Source: Psychrobacter aquaticus CMS 56 (GTDB lineage Bacteria; Pseudomonadota; Gammaproteobacteria; Pseudomonadales; Moraxellaceae). From it: a stretch of 64,000 nucleotides of DNA. The notes under the pieces were generated by a model. It was given only the letters and a program-made list of their open reading frames with translations, made no database searches and was not told where the DNA came from. Location: assembly GCF_000471625.1 (NCBI RefSeq), contig NZ_AUSW01000027.1, positions 1 to 64,000 of the forward strand. The letters run 5' to 3'. Both the position numbers and the translations under genes were made by a program. Shown here piece by piece: positions 49,796 through 59,036 of the stretch. The first letter of the stretch is position 1. Every line of letters starts with the position of its first letter.

Positions 49796-50953
49796 ATGGA
49801 TTCACTCAGTCAAATCGTCTTAGGTGCTAGCGTCCAAGGGGCAGTACTTGGTAAATATCAGGGCCGCAAAGCTTACCTATACGGGGCGATACTGGGCACA
49901 CTACCTGATTTGGATGTACTTATCAGCTACCCCGATCCCATTAGTGACATGACATACCATCGCAGCTTTAGTCATTCATTACTCGTCCTGACTGTAGTGG
50001 GTATCGTAGGCGCTTGGCTGATTAGTCGCTATCATCAATGGCGCGATATGCCGTTGCCTTATTCAACGCGGCGCTTAGCACTCGCCATGACGTTAGTTTT
50101 GACCACCCATCCTATCTTGGACAGCTTTACAGTCTACGGCACACAATTATTTTGGCCGCTACAAGACCCTTTTCAGATCACCCCAATCAGTATTGCGTCG
50201 GTATTCATTATCGACCCACTCTATACCCTACCGCTACTGATAGCAGTGATCGTGGGACTCTTCAAAGGTAGCAAACTTGCCGTATTCAAGGCAGGACTGC
50301 TGGTCAATTGTCAGCGCCTTGCGGTTTGGATGCTACTGCTCAGTAGTAGTTATTTACTGCTTGGCTTAGGACTAAAATACCACGCACAGTCCCAAGCTGA
50401 GCGAACCTTGGCTGCCGCTGGCATTGACGCCCTACGACTCAAAACCATGCCTGTCCTACCGACGATACTCATGTGGCGTACCGTTGCCGAAGACGATCAA
50501 AATAGATTGATTGAATTAAGAAGTAGTGTCTTAGATAGCCGCTTACCTGAATACCGCTACCTGACTCAGTACGACAACGCACAGACACTACGGGCAAACA
50601 TGCCAGCACAAAGCCGACCCTATGCCCAGCGTCTTGATTGGTTCTCCGGTAACTGGACAGGATGTCGCCTCCAAATGCTACCCGCCGCTTCTAATGCTAG
50701 CGGCGCAACCAAACAGCTGGTCGTTGATGATTTGCGTATGATGGCAAGTGACACCGCTTTCTTTAGTTTTGTATTAGCCGACAAATCCAATCAAAATACG
50801 CAGTGGCAAGCCATAACACCTATAGAAGCACCTGTGGTGACTCCTGACAACCAAACTGAATCATCGCGTTTTGAACTAATTAAGCAGGGCTTTAAAAGGG
50901 TGTTTGATGAGTCGATGGTGGATACAAGTGAGGGTTGGGAAATGGTTGAATAA
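49796..50953 (+). CDS. YdjM-like (DUF457) membrane metal-dependent hydrolase
   Basis: This 385-residue inner-membrane protein begins MDSLSQIVLGASVQGAVLGK and contains YGAILGTLPDLDVLISYPD and MTYHRSFSHSLLVLTVVG, the His/Asp pattern of the DUF457/YdjM group, followed by TTHPILDSFTVYGTQLFWP. About four hydrophobic segments (~58-80, ~125-150, ~170-195) precede a C-terminal soluble domain of ~190 residues (from SQAERTLAAAGIDAL). Members are annotated as putative metal-dependent hydrolases; the E. coli homologue is LexA-regulated, but no LexA box is seen here. It lies between decayed DUF72 tails B and C. Confidence 0.8.
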   Translation: MDSLSQIVLGASVQGAVLGKYQGRKAYLYGAILGTLPDLDVLISYPDPISDMTYHRSFSHSLLVLTVVGIVGAWLISRYHQWRDMPLPYSTRRLALAMTLVLTTHPILDSFTVYGTQLFWPLQDPFQITPISIASVFIIDPLYTLPLLIAVIVGLFKGSKLAVFKAGLLVNCQRLAVWMLLLSSSYLLLGLGLKYHAQSQAERTLAAAGIDALRLKTMPVLPTILMWRTVAEDDQNRLIELRSSVLDSRLPEYRYLTQYDNAQTLRANMPAQSRPYAQRLDWFSGNWTGCRLQMLPAASNASGATKQLVVDDLRMMASDTAFFSFVLADKSNQNTQWQAITPIEAPVVTPDNQTESSRFELIKQGFKRVFDESMVDTSEGWEMVE

Positions 50954-50985
50954 GTCGTGATCGGTGGCACCATACATTGAATATT

Positions 50986-51059
50986 TAAAACACAGTCAAT
51001 GCGCATGCTTATTATAATATTGCGATAATGCAAGAGGGTTTGGGTTTGAAGTGCTTTGA
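50986..51059 (+). pseudogene. Second remnant of a DUF72 gene 3' end (tail copy C)
   Basis: These ~74 bp match the final part of the DUF72 gene (NTVNAHAYYNIA is readable) and then degenerate. One base is missing upstream, so the frame is broken. It is closer to copy A than to copy B around gcgcatgc. Confidence 0.7.
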
Positions 51060-51128
51060 TAGATATAACTAAGCTATTTTTATAAAAGTCATACTACTGT
51101 TAAATTTGAAATATAAGGAAGTAATAGA

Positions 51129-51938
51129 GTGTATACGGTAATAACTGAAAATAATGAATCTGCTTGGGCTGATGAAACCGGTATCCTTTATCACTTTCCC
51201 AAAAGATATTTAAAATATCTGGAGCCAGGCACTAATATTATTTACTATAAAGGAGTTCTCAAAAATAAATCTTTCTCGAAAAACAGACTATCTGATGCTC
51301 CTCACTATTTCGCTTTTGCTAAAATCGGTAAAACCTATCCAGACAAAGAAAGTATTAAAAATGACTTTTTTGCTACTATTACTGAATTTATACCATTTGA
51401 AGAAGCAGTTTTAGCAAAAGACAATTCAAATTACCTAGAAACAATTCCTGAGTCGAGAAAATCCAATTATTGGCGTGATGGAGTAAGAGCTATCGACGCA
51501 GACACTTACCATCTTATTATCTCGAAAGTCAGCCCTAATAAAGTTTCAGAGCAAAAGAAGACTTATATTTTAGATAAAATTATAGAAAACTATCAGGATT
51601 CGCTTGAGTCTTTAAGTGAAGGCAAGAAATCAAAACGCTATATAACTACGTACGAAAGAAATCCTAAATATAGAAAGCAAGCGATTGCCATTCACGGTAA
51701 CTCTTGTTCTGCTTGTGGATTTAACTTTGGAGATTTTTATGGAGAATATGCTGAAGGATTTATCCATATTCATCATATAGTTCCTGTATCAGAATTTGAA
51801 GCGCCTAAAACAATAGATCCAGAAACTGACCTCATTCCCCTTTGTGCGAACTGTCATTCTGTAGTTCACAGAGAAAGAGATAAGACACTATCAATTACTG
51901 AATTAAAATACTTGATAGCCAGTAGAAGCAAGCCTTGA
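51129..51938 (+). CDS. HNH endonuclease with EVE/PUA-like N-terminal domain
   Basis: This 269-residue nuclease is of unknown target. The C-terminal HNH/beta-beta-alpha metal domain has a zinc knuckle (SCSACGFNFGD with Cys193/Cys196; LCANCHSVVH with Cys239/Cys242) and the catalytic His pair in IHIHHIVPVSEFEA near 216. The N-terminal ~130 residues show GTNIIYYKG, HYFAFAKIGKTYPDKES and DGVRAIDADTYHLI, which fits the order of an EVE-type PUA-like fold, a reader of modified bases. Such fusions resemble modification-dependent (type IV) restriction enzymes. Start is GTG 51129, 7 nt after aaggaag. Composition is AT-richer than neighbours, suggesting transfer. Confidence 0.8.
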   Translation: MYTVITENNESAWADETGILYHFPKRYLKYLEPGTNIIYYKGVLKNKSFSKNRLSDAPHYFAFAKIGKTYPDKESIKNDFFATITEFIPFEEAVLAKDNSNYLETIPESRKSNYWRDGVRAIDADTYHLIISKVSPNKVSEQKKTYILDKIIENYQDSLESLSEGKKSKRYITTYERNPKYRKQAIAIHGNSCSACGFNFGDFYGEYAEGFIHIHHIVPVSEFEAPKTIDPETDLIPLCANCHSVVHRERDKTLSITELKYLIASRSKP

Positions 51939-52048
51939 ACTGGTAAACAGTACGTCTAATATCCTAAAAAACTCAAAAAAAGGAGACCTCGTCGTGTCCT
52001 TGTTATTAAATTCCAATCACCCCATTGCCACAATCACTGCATAACCTA

Positions 52049-52453
52049 TTACATAGAGTTATGCGTAGGCACGGATTTAATATACCGACTTACGCTAACA
52101 AACAGCAATACCGCCAGCAAAGCGCCAAGCATCTCCATGGCAAACAGCGTCTGCCCCATTGGCGCGACCGAGCGCGGAAAGATATTGGTAATGTCAGCCA
52201 CATACACCACAAAATACTCCACCGCGAGCAGTAAGAGTACTTTTCCGCGCATCACCTGACCGTCTAGCCCCGCGAACAGTTGCCACACACTAAGCACCCC
52301 AAGGGTGATCAAAAATACCGTGAATAAAGTGATTACCATCGGTGAATAATCAGGAAATACCCGCGTCCTAGTCAATACGCTCAGTATCATAAAGCATAGG
52401 TTCAGCACCGATAGTGTCAATGTAGCAAGTACTACGATGCGTGCTTTATTCAC
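52049..52453 (-). CDS. Hypothetical four-helix membrane protein
   Basis: This 134-residue protein of unknown family has four hydrophobic segments: IVVLATLTLSVLNLCFMIL (~6-25), MVITLFTVFLITLGVLSVW (~39-57), VLLLLAVEYFVVYVADI (~72-88) and MLGALLAVLLFVSVS (~107-121), with short polar loops. Start is GTG at 52451-52453 with AGGAGAATAGG upstream, supporting real translation. It sits in the accessory patch between the HNH gene and the GNAT remnant. No function can be suggested. Confidence 0.65.
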   Translation of the reverse strand: MNKARIVVLATLTLSVLNLCFMILSVLTRTRVFPDYSPMVITLFTVFLITLGVLSVWQLFAGLDGQVMRGKVLLLLAVEYFVVYVADITNIFPRSVAPMGQTLFAMEMLGALLAVLLFVSVSRYIKSVPTHNSM

Positions 52454-52473
52454 CCTATTCTCCTGTCTATATT

Positions 52474-52626
52474 TTATGTTCGCGTCTGTATTATAGCGCC
52501 ATCAAGACCATTTTTATCTATAAAATCATGGATGGGCTTGCTGGCGTAGCCTTTACCATGAAAGTGCTCATTAAAGTTCCAGCCCATAGAGTAGGTATCA
52601 GGCACAGCTATCTTACCGTGGAATTT
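52474..52626 (-). pseudogene. GNAT acetyltransferase fragment
   Basis: The minus-strand frame reads IAVPDTYSMGWNFNEHFHGK followed by GYASKPIHDFIDKNG and stops at 52474-52476. The FHGKGYAS stretch resembles the acetyl-CoA-binding motif A (Q/RxxGxG/A) of GNAT enzymes, but both ends of the domain are missing and the frame has no start. It looks like a remnant. Confidence 0.55.
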
Positions 52627-52664
52627 TTATTGTCCCACTCCTTTTTTATTAAAACACATACCAA

Positions 52665-52694
52665 AAAAAAGGACACCTCGCGGTGTCCTTTTTT
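52665..52694 (-). terminator. sodB terminator
   Basis: The stem ggacacc / ggtgtcc is extended by A6/T6 with loop tcgc. It lies 28 bp after the sodB stop and is followed by a T tract on the minus strand. Confidence 0.9.
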
Positions 52695-52721
52695 ATGAAT
52701 CAAATACTAGATTGTTAAAGA

Positions 52722-53351
52722 TTACTCTTCAACGCCAGCGTCTTGACCTTTATATTTTGCGTTTGCGTAGTCCCAGTTCACTAGCTTGTCTAGGAACGTA
52801 TCGACATAGTCAGGACGACGGTTACGATAATCAACATAGTACGCATGTTCCCATACATCACAAGTCAATACCGCTACTTGGTCATGTGCCAATGGTGTAT
52901 CAGCATTTGCTGTTTTGGCGATAGACAATTTGCCACCGACTTTATCAGCAACTAGCCATGCCCAACCTGAACCAAACTGAGTCAATGCTGCGTTTTTGAA
53001 CTCTTCACGGAACTTGTCATAGCTACCGAAATCTTCTTCGATTTTAGCTTGTAGATCGCCAGTAGGTTCGCCGCCGCCATTGGTTGGGGTCATACAGTTC
53101 CAATAGAACGTGTGATTCCATACTTGGGCTGCTTGGTTGAACATACCTTGCTTGCTGTCATCTTTAGCAGTCGCTTTGATGATTTCTGGCAACGTTTTGT
53201 CTTCTAGACCAGAACCTGGTAGTAGCTCATTTAACTTATTTACATAAGCAGCATGATGCTTGTCATGATGATATTCTAGCGTTTCAGCACTGATGTGTGG
53301 CTCTAGTGCGTCTTTTGCATATGGTAGGTCTGGTAATGTAATATGTGACAT
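52722..53351 (-). CDS. sodB: Superoxide dismutase (Fe type)
   Basis: SodB converts superoxide to hydrogen peroxide and oxygen in the cytosol. The 209 residues begin MSHITLPDLPYAKDALEPHI and have metal ligands His27 (EYHHDKHH), His near 74 (QVWNHTFYWN), Asp and His in LTCDVWEHAYYVDYRN near 159-163. TFYWNCMTP and the Gln-containing LTQFGSGWAW segment fit iron-type enzymes, but metal preference is inferred. The start is preceded by AAGGATAAAATAATT. It has its own terminator at 52665. Confidence 0.96.
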   Translation of the reverse strand: MSHITLPDLPYAKDALEPHISAETLEYHHDKHHAAYVNKLNELLPGSGLEDKTLPEIIKATAKDDSKQGMFNQAAQVWNHTFYWNCMTPTNGGGEPTGDLQAKIEEDFGSYDKFREEFKNAALTQFGSGWAWLVADKVGGKLSIAKTANADTPLAHDQVAVLTCDVWEHAYYVDYRNRRPDYVDTFLDKLVNWDYANAKYKGQDAGVEE

Positions 53352-53858
53352 AATTATTTTATCCTTGCTGTTTTTGGCCGTTGAGTTGTAGAAACAAAAA
53401 TTTTAAACTGTTTTTATTCTACAAAATAGCGACCTAAATTGGCTGAGTTTATTGTTCGAATTGAATGTTATCGCTTCATACACTTTATTGCTTAACACAA
53501 TATCACGTATTATTATGAATCCAAAATTGACTGAGCTATTATTTTTTGCCCAAAAGCCAAGTGTTTGACTTTATGTGTTTTTATTAACTTAATATTCACA
53601 AGCCATAAGATATAATTCACTGTAGCTTGTCGGCTATTATAGCAAAAGCAACCAGCAATATCAGTTACCAAATGTTATAACCCATACTATCTGTATAGCA
53701 ACTGGTGGTTTATCTATTGATAGCGACAATGATCTTAAAGCTATAAACAGTCATTGCTGTAGGGCTATTGAAATTGATCCATATAAACACCACTACCACT
53801 ATCAAAAGCTAGCAACAGACTACCCAAACCATCACCACTCGTATGACGGAATGATATT
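53352..53858. other. Divergent region sodB / rdgB, nothing recognised
   Basis: This 507-bp AT-rich gap holds the promoters of both genes. I saw no hairpin with T run, no repeat shared with the rest of the window, no Fur-box-like site that I would defend, and no credible small gene. Confidence 0.45.
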
Positions 53859-54503
53859 ATGAGCGCTACCAGTACCTCTCTACCCTCTACTCAATCGACA
53901 TCAGATAACCAGTGGGTACTCGCCAGCAATAATAAAGGCAAGCTGGCTGAGTTCAACAGGTTGTTTGCTGAGGCGGATTTGAATGTAACGATCATCCCGC
54001 AAGGTCAGCTGAGTATCGAAGATGCGGTTGAGGACGGATTAAGCTTTGTCGAAAATGCCATTATCAAAGCACGACATGCTAGCCGTATCAGCGGATTGCC
54101 CGCCATTGCTGATGACTCAGGATTATGTGTACCAGTATTAGGTAATGCACCCGGTATCTACTCTGCTCGCTATGCAGGCGAACACGGCAACGATGCCAAA
54201 AACAACACCAAGCTTGTCACGGATTTGCAGGCGATTCGCGGTAAGCAACCCATTCAAGGTATGTTTGTTTGCGTACTAGCCATGGTGCGCCATGCGGATG
54301 ATCCCCTGCCGATTATCGCACAAGGTCTGTGGCATGGTGAGATTTTAGAAGCGCCGCTTGGTGACGGGGGTTTCGGTTACGATCCGCTGTTTTGGTTGCC
54401 TGATTTACAAGCCAGTGCGGCAAGCCTAAGCGCTGCGGACAAAAACCGTATCAGCCATCGTGGGCAGGCGATTCAGCAATTATTGTCACAGTTACCTTTG
54501 TAG
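53859..54503 (+). CDS. rdgB: XTP/dITP diphosphatase
   Basis: RdgB hydrolyses non-canonical purine nucleotides (dITP, XTP) to monophosphates, keeping them out of DNA. The 214 residues have WVLASNNKGKLAEFNRLFAE near the start (substrate-binding NNxGK), DDSGLCVPVLGNAPGIYSARYAG near 75, and GDGGFGYDPLFWLP and DKNRISHRGQAIQQL near the C-terminus. The polar N-terminus SATSTSLPSTQSTSDNQ is a short extension. It is a single-gene unit between sodB and tig. Confidence 0.95.
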   Translation: MSATSTSLPSTQSTSDNQWVLASNNKGKLAEFNRLFAEADLNVTIIPQGQLSIEDAVEDGLSFVENAIIKARHASRISGLPAIADDSGLCVPVLGNAPGIYSARYAGEHGNDAKNNTKLVTDLQAIRGKQPIQGMFVCVLAMVRHADDPLPIIAQGLWHGEILEAPLGDGGFGYDPLFWLPDLQASAASLSAADKNRISHRGQAIQQLLSQLPL

Positions 54504-54930
54504 AAAACCCCTAAAGCTTGGTGCAGATGCACAAATCTTATTCTAAGCGAGACCGACAATGTAGCAGATTCAAAGTGAGTTGACGATAAACAGATAATTT
54601 TTACTTTAATAAACAGATAGATTATACTGTTCTACTTTTAAAATTTTGCTGGAAGCCGTGATTTGTCTGTGTAAGTCACCAAAAAGCGTTATTATGCAGG
54701 CCATTTACGGTTTATTATTGATATTTGATGGTCTTTTATAATATCAGCAGTTTGGAATTTTTGTCTTAGTGCTGACATTAGAATTGCGTACTATCACTAT
54801 CCCCTATTTATTCCAACGGCAACCCGTCGTACACGGCCATATGTCGAGGCGCGGTTTGTCTATTACCATTTAACCCTAAGTACTATTTCATTAATCAAAC
54901 GTACTACTTAATCCTAAAGGTGTAATGAAC
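54504..54930. other. Intergenic region before tig, nothing recognised
   Basis: This 427-bp gap presumably contains the tig promoter. A TATACT box (near 54627) may be a -10, but no spaced -35 was found. There is no repeat and no small gene. Confidence 0.4.
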
Positions 54931-56274
54931 ATGGCTACAGATTTACAAGTCACAACCAACAAGCTATCTAATAAAGAAACCCAACTAACGGTTAAAGTAC
55001 CCGTTGAAAAAATTCAGAACAAAGTCGAAGGCCGTATTCGCCAAGTTGCGAAAACTGCCAAGATTGACGGTTTCCGTAAAGGTAACGTCCCTATGTCACA
55101 CATCCGCTCTCAGTACGGTGCGGGCATTCAGCAAGAAGTCATCAACGATGTGATCCGTGATACCGTTTTTGAAGCGATCAAATCTGAAGACATCCGCGCG
55201 GTTGGCATGCCTAACATCGACGATGTAAAACTTGAAGATGATTTCTTGGTATATCAAGCCACTGTCGAAATCTTCCCAGAAGTTGACGTGCAAGGCATCG
55301 ATGAGATCGAAGTTGAGCGTCACACGGCTAAAGTAAGTGAAGAAGACGTCGACACCATGATCGAAAACCTTCAAAAGCAACGTGAAGAATTCGTTGAGAA
55401 AAAAGGCATGGCAGCCAAAGACAATCAAGTGACTTTTGACTTTGAAGGGTCAATCGACGGTGAAAAATTCGAAGGCGGCTCAGCTGAAGACTTCAAATTG
55501 GTTATCGGTAGCAACCAGATGATCCCAGGCTTTGAAGCGGGCATCAAAGGCATGAAAGCTGGCGAAGAAAAAGTCATCGACGTGACTTTCCCAGAAGATT
55601 ACCAAGCTGAGAACCTAGCTGGTAAAGAAGCCCAGTTCAAAATCAACCTAAAACTGGTTGAAAAGTCTAAATTGCCTGAAATCGACGATGCGTTCCTTGA
55701 GCTATTCGGCGTAAAAGAAGGCGGTGTTGAGAAATTAAAAGATGACGTTCGCAAAAATATGGAACGCGAAATCAAAAACGCAGCGCGTAGCCAAGTGAAG
55801 CAAGCGACTTTTGATGCGTTGCTAGAAAAGAACGAGTTTGACGTACCAAACGCTATGCTAGAGCAAGAAATCGAGCGTCAGCGCAACATGATGATGCAAC
55901 GTTTTTCTCAGCAGTTCGGCGCCAATGCGGATAGCTTCGACAAAGACATGCTACCAAATGAGCTATTTGAAGAGCAAGCGCTACGTGCAGCCCGTCTTGG
56001 CATCATCGTTGCCCGTGTTATCGATACCAAAGGCTTAGAAGTAGATCAAGAGCGCGTTGAAACTTTCATCAAAGAAGCGGCTGAAAACTACGAAGATCCA
56101 GCAGAAGTGGTCGAGTACTACACCAATGACAAGCAGCAGCGCGCTAACATTGAGTCTGTCGTATTAGAAGACCAAGTAGTAGATTACTTGATCAGCCAAG
56201 GTAAAGTCACTGACAAAGAAGTCAGCTACCAAGACTTGCTAGCTGCTCAGCAACAACAGCAGCAAGGTATGTAA
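54931..56274 (+). CDS. tig: Trigger factor
   Basis: Trigger factor is the ribosome-bound chaperone for nascent chains. The product has the N-terminal ribosome-binding segment [22 protein letters not shown] with the GFRxGxxP motif near residue 50, the FKBP-type peptidyl-prolyl isomerase domain at about residues 160-245 ([20 protein letters not shown]) and a helical C-terminal arm. A glutamine-rich tail ([10 protein letters not shown]) ends it. I chose ATG 54931 (MATDLQ) because aaaggtg is well spaced; ATG 54925 adds two residues. The usual order tig-clpP-clpX follows. Confidence 0.96.
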   Translation: MATDLQVTTNKLSNKETQLTVKVPVEKIQNKVEGRIRQVAKTAKIDGFRKGNVPMSHIRSQYGAGIQQEVINDVIRDTVFEAIKSEDIRAVGMPNIDDVKLEDDFLVYQATVEIFPEVDVQGIDEIEVERHTAKVSEEDVDTMIENLQKQREEFVEKKGMAAKDNQVTFDFEGSIDGEKFEGGSAEDFKLVIGSNQMIPGFEAGIKGMKAGEEKVIDVTFPEDYQAENLAGKEAQFKINLKLVEKSKLPEIDDAFLELFGVKEGGVEKLKDDVRKNMEREIKNAARSQVKQATFDALLEKNEFDVPNAMLEQEIERQRNMMMQRFSQQFGANADSFDKDMLPNELFEEQALRAARLGIIVARVIDTKGLEVDQERVETFIKEAAENYEDPAEVVEYYTNDKQQRANIESVVLEDQVVDYLISQGKVTDKEVSYQDLLAAQQQQQQGM

Positions 56275-56677
56275 TTTAGTAAGATGTAAATTGGTAATGT
56301 GCCTGTAATGGGTATTCGTTGCTAATATTACTGTCAAAATGCCCTAACATTTCGTTAGGGCATTTTTATTGGGGTTTATATACCTTTATAAATAGTTTAT
56401 GGGCAATACCCTTGATAAACGTAGACAGACGCCTTATTAATAGGAAGTCACTTAGAGTATTAATAGAAAGTCATTTTTCACATGAAAAAATTACTATTTT
56501 CCCAATAAAAAAGTTACCATTAGCTCAATTATTTTTAGCGGCGTCTAGATCATACTATTGATTCTGGTTCGTGTTATCAATCAGCAACAATAGTTATAAT
56601 GATAAACACCAATAAAACCTCAAGCGTTCGCTAACCTTTACCCCTTTATTTTATGTACTTATAAACAGGACATTTTT
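56275..56677. other. tig-clpP intergenic region
   Basis: This 403-bp gap contains the tig terminator (56338-56367) and the clpP promoter. Two near-identical short units, aggaagtcacttagagt and tagaaagtcattttt, lie around 56440-56480. No gene was recognised. Confidence 0.4.
56338..56367 (+). terminator. tig terminator
   Basis: The stem aatgccctaac / gttagggcatt with a 5-nt loop is followed by TTTTT, 64 bp after the tig stop. Confidence 0.85.
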
Positions 56678-57364
56678 ATGACAGATTATGATCGCATCAC
56701 TACCAACCCACATTTTGATATGCTGATGAGTGCACATAACGAAATGCAAAGCACACAAGCGGCACCCCAGAGCGCGTTAGTTCCTATGGTTGTCGAACAA
56801 TCAGCGCGCGGTGAACGCTCGTTTGATATTTTTTCACGCCTGTTGCGTGAGCGTGTGATATTTTTGACGGGTCAAGTCGAAGACCATATGGCCAACCTAA
56901 TCGTCGCCCAGCTGTTATTTTTAGAAGCTGAAAACCCTGATAAAGACATTCATTTATATATCAACTCACCAGGCGGTTCTGTCAGTGCAGGTTTGGCGAT
57001 TTTTGATACCATGAACTTCATCAAGCCTGAAGTATCGACCATCTGTATGGGCGGTGCTTATAGCATGGGTTCATTCTTGTTGGCTGCTGGCCAAAGAGGT
57101 AAACGTTATGCGCTAGCCAACGCTCGTGTGATGATTCACCAGCCATCAGGCGGTGCACAAGGTCAAGCGACAGACATCGAAATCAATGCGCGCGAAATTC
57201 TAAAAACCCGTGCGCGCTTAAATCAGATCTTAGCTGAGCGTACTGGTCAGCCAGTAGAAAAAATCGAAAAAGATGTCGAGCGTGATTATTGGTTGGATGC
57301 CGATGAAGCAAAAGAATACGGTCTGGTTGATGAAGTATTAAAGCGTCGCCCTGACTCATTATAA
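56678..57364 (+). CDS. clpP: ATP-dependent Clp protease proteolytic subunit
   Basis: ClpP is the serine peptidase barrel of ClpXP/ClpAP. The catalytic Ser129 lies in [12 protein letters not shown] and His154 in [13 protein letters not shown]; the Asp lies near 203 in [20 protein letters not shown]. The 228 residues include an N-terminal ~33-residue leader ([20 protein letters not shown]) that is longer than in E. coli and is probably removed as propeptide. It lies 109 bp before clpX on the same strand. Confidence 0.97.
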   Translation: MTDYDRITTNPHFDMLMSAHNEMQSTQAAPQSALVPMVVEQSARGERSFDIFSRLLRERVIFLTGQVEDHMANLIVAQLLFLEAENPDKDIHLYINSPGGSVSAGLAIFDTMNFIKPEVSTICMGGAYSMGSFLLAAGQRGKRYALANARVMIHQPSGGAQGQATDIEINAREILKTRARLNQILAERTGQPVEKIEKDVERDYWLDADEAKEYGLVDEVLKRRPDSL

Positions 57365-57473
57365 TTACGACATAGCAGCTTTGATAAGCATGAAATGCCT
57401 TAGCTCTATTTGCTTTGGCATTGATGCACACAATCAGAATATTGATACGTTTTAAATTTTAGGAGCGCCTTTT

Positions 57474-58748
57474 ATGGCAGAAGATAACACCCCGCATTGT
57501 TCGTTTTGCGGCAAAGCCAAAAGTGATGTACAGCAGTTAATCGCCGCTGACGATGCCAATATTTGTAATGAGTGTATTGAGCTATGCACCGACTTAATCG
57601 CAGACAGTGCAGAAGACGGCGATGATGATAGCGAGATTGATACCTCTTGGGTCAATAAAAAACTGCCAACGCCAAAAGAGTTGCGTGCCAAGCTTGATGA
57701 ATACGTCATCGGTCAAGACGCTGCCAAAAAAGCCCTCGCTGTTGCCGTTTATAACCATTATAAACGTCTCAAAGTGAGCCAGACCTTAGCTCGCGACAGC
57801 AAAAAAGTCAAAATTGGTGCTGACGATGCAATGGTCGAGCTGGCCAAAAGTAACATCTTATTGATCGGCCCAACTGGTTCTGGTAAGACACTGCTTGCGC
57901 AAACCTTAGCGCGTCTGCTTGATGTACCGTTTGCCATGGCAGATGCCACGACTCTAACTGAGGCAGGTTATGTCGGTGAGGACGTTGAAAACATCGTCCA
58001 AAAGCTATTACAAGCCTCAGATTATGATGTGAGCAAAGCTGAGCAAGGCATCATCTATATTGATGAGATTGATAAAATCAGCAAAAAAGGCGACAACCCT
58101 TCTATCACGCGTGATGTGTCAGGCGAAGGCGTACAGCAAGCGTTGCTAAAGCTTATCGAAGGTACGGTTGCGGCGATCCCACCACATGGTGGCCGTAAGC
58201 ATCCACAGCAAGAGCTGATCCAAGTCGATACGAGCAATATCTTAATTATCGTTGGTGGTGCGTTTGCCGGTCTTGATAAAGTCATCCAGCAGCGTACGGA
58301 AAAAGGCGGCATTGGCTTTAATGCCGATGTTAGCTCAAAAGACGACAGTCGTCGTAGCTCAGATTTGCTGCAACAAGTTGAGCCAGAAGATTTGATCAAA
58401 TTTGGTCTGATTCCTGAGCTGATCGGTCGTTTGCCTGTGCTTGCTGCATTACAAGAACTGGATGAAGAGGCATTGGTACAGATTCTTACTGAGCCTAAAA
58501 ACGCACTGGTTAAACAGTACAAATACTTGTTTGACATGGAAGGCGCTGAGATTAGCTTTACGCAAGAAGCACTGGATGCCATTGCTAAAAAAGCCATGGA
58601 GCGTAAAACAGGGGCGCGTGGTTTGCGTTCTATCGTAGAAAACGCTCTACTTGAAACCATGTACGAGCTGCCTTCTATGAAGGATGCCAAAACTGTCTTA
58701 GTTGATGTAGAAGTGATTAATGAAGGCAAAATCCCTAAAATTGCTTAA
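57474..58748 (+). CDS. clpX: ATP-dependent Clp protease ATP-binding subunit ClpX
   Basis: ClpX is the AAA+ unfoldase partner of ClpP. The N-terminal zinc domain has Cys9, Cys12, Cys31 and Cys34 ([20 protein letters not shown]). Walker A is [14 protein letters not shown] near residue 126, Walker [15 protein letters not shown] near 190, and the pore-loop and sensor regions are intact ([28 protein letters not shown]). The 424 residues match the family. It lies just after clpP and is followed by a terminator. Confidence 0.98.
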   Translation: MAEDNTPHCSFCGKAKSDVQQLIAADDANICNECIELCTDLIADSAEDGDDDSEIDTSWVNKKLPTPKELRAKLDEYVIGQDAAKKALAVAVYNHYKRLKVSQTLARDSKKVKIGADDAMVELAKSNILLIGPTGSGKTLLAQTLARLLDVPFAMADATTLTEAGYVGEDVENIVQKLLQASDYDVSKAEQGIIYIDEIDKISKKGDNPSITRDVSGEGVQQALLKLIEGTVAAIPPHGGRKHPQQELIQVDTSNILIIVGGAFAGLDKVIQQRTEKGGIGFNADVSSKDDSRRSSDLLQQVEPEDLIKFGLIPELIGRLPVLAALQELDEEALVQILTEPKNALVKQYKYLFDMEGAEISFTQEALDAIAKKAMERKTGARGLRSIVENALLETMYELPSMKDAKTVLVDVEVINEGKIPKIA

Positions 58749-58810
58749 GACTTTTTTAGATTAATTTTTGCTTGGATCAATGTAGTTAGCGATTATTCAT
58801 TGGCTATATT

Positions 58811-58852
58811 AAAAAAAGCGTCTGGCATTCTATGCTAAGGCGCTTTTTTTAT
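58811..58852 (+). terminator. clpX terminator
   Basis: The stem aaaaaaagcg / cgcttttttt with an inner ggcat / atgct pairing lies 62 bp after the clpX stop. Confidence 0.8.
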
Positions 58853-59036
58853 GTCCATTTTAGCAGCTACCAATTCAGCGATTTAAATGACAGCTGCGTT
58901 TATTAATTGCCATCTGTCAGTCATATGAATCATGCTAAGGTAGATGTACCTATTTTAATTACCTCATTTTGATTTGCATGTCCGTATTACTAATCTCTCT
59001 ATCACCTGTCATTTATTAAACAAAGGAATGTTTATT

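Noticed and set aside
47482..52721. A toxin-antitoxin or full restriction-modification system in the accessory patch
   Set aside because: No methyltransferase, specificity subunit or paired small toxin/antitoxin genes accompany the HNH gene; only a stand-alone nuclease is supported.
58055..58729. 224-codon minus-strand frame inside clpX
   Set aside because: Antisense shadow with composition dictated by clpX; no independent evidence.
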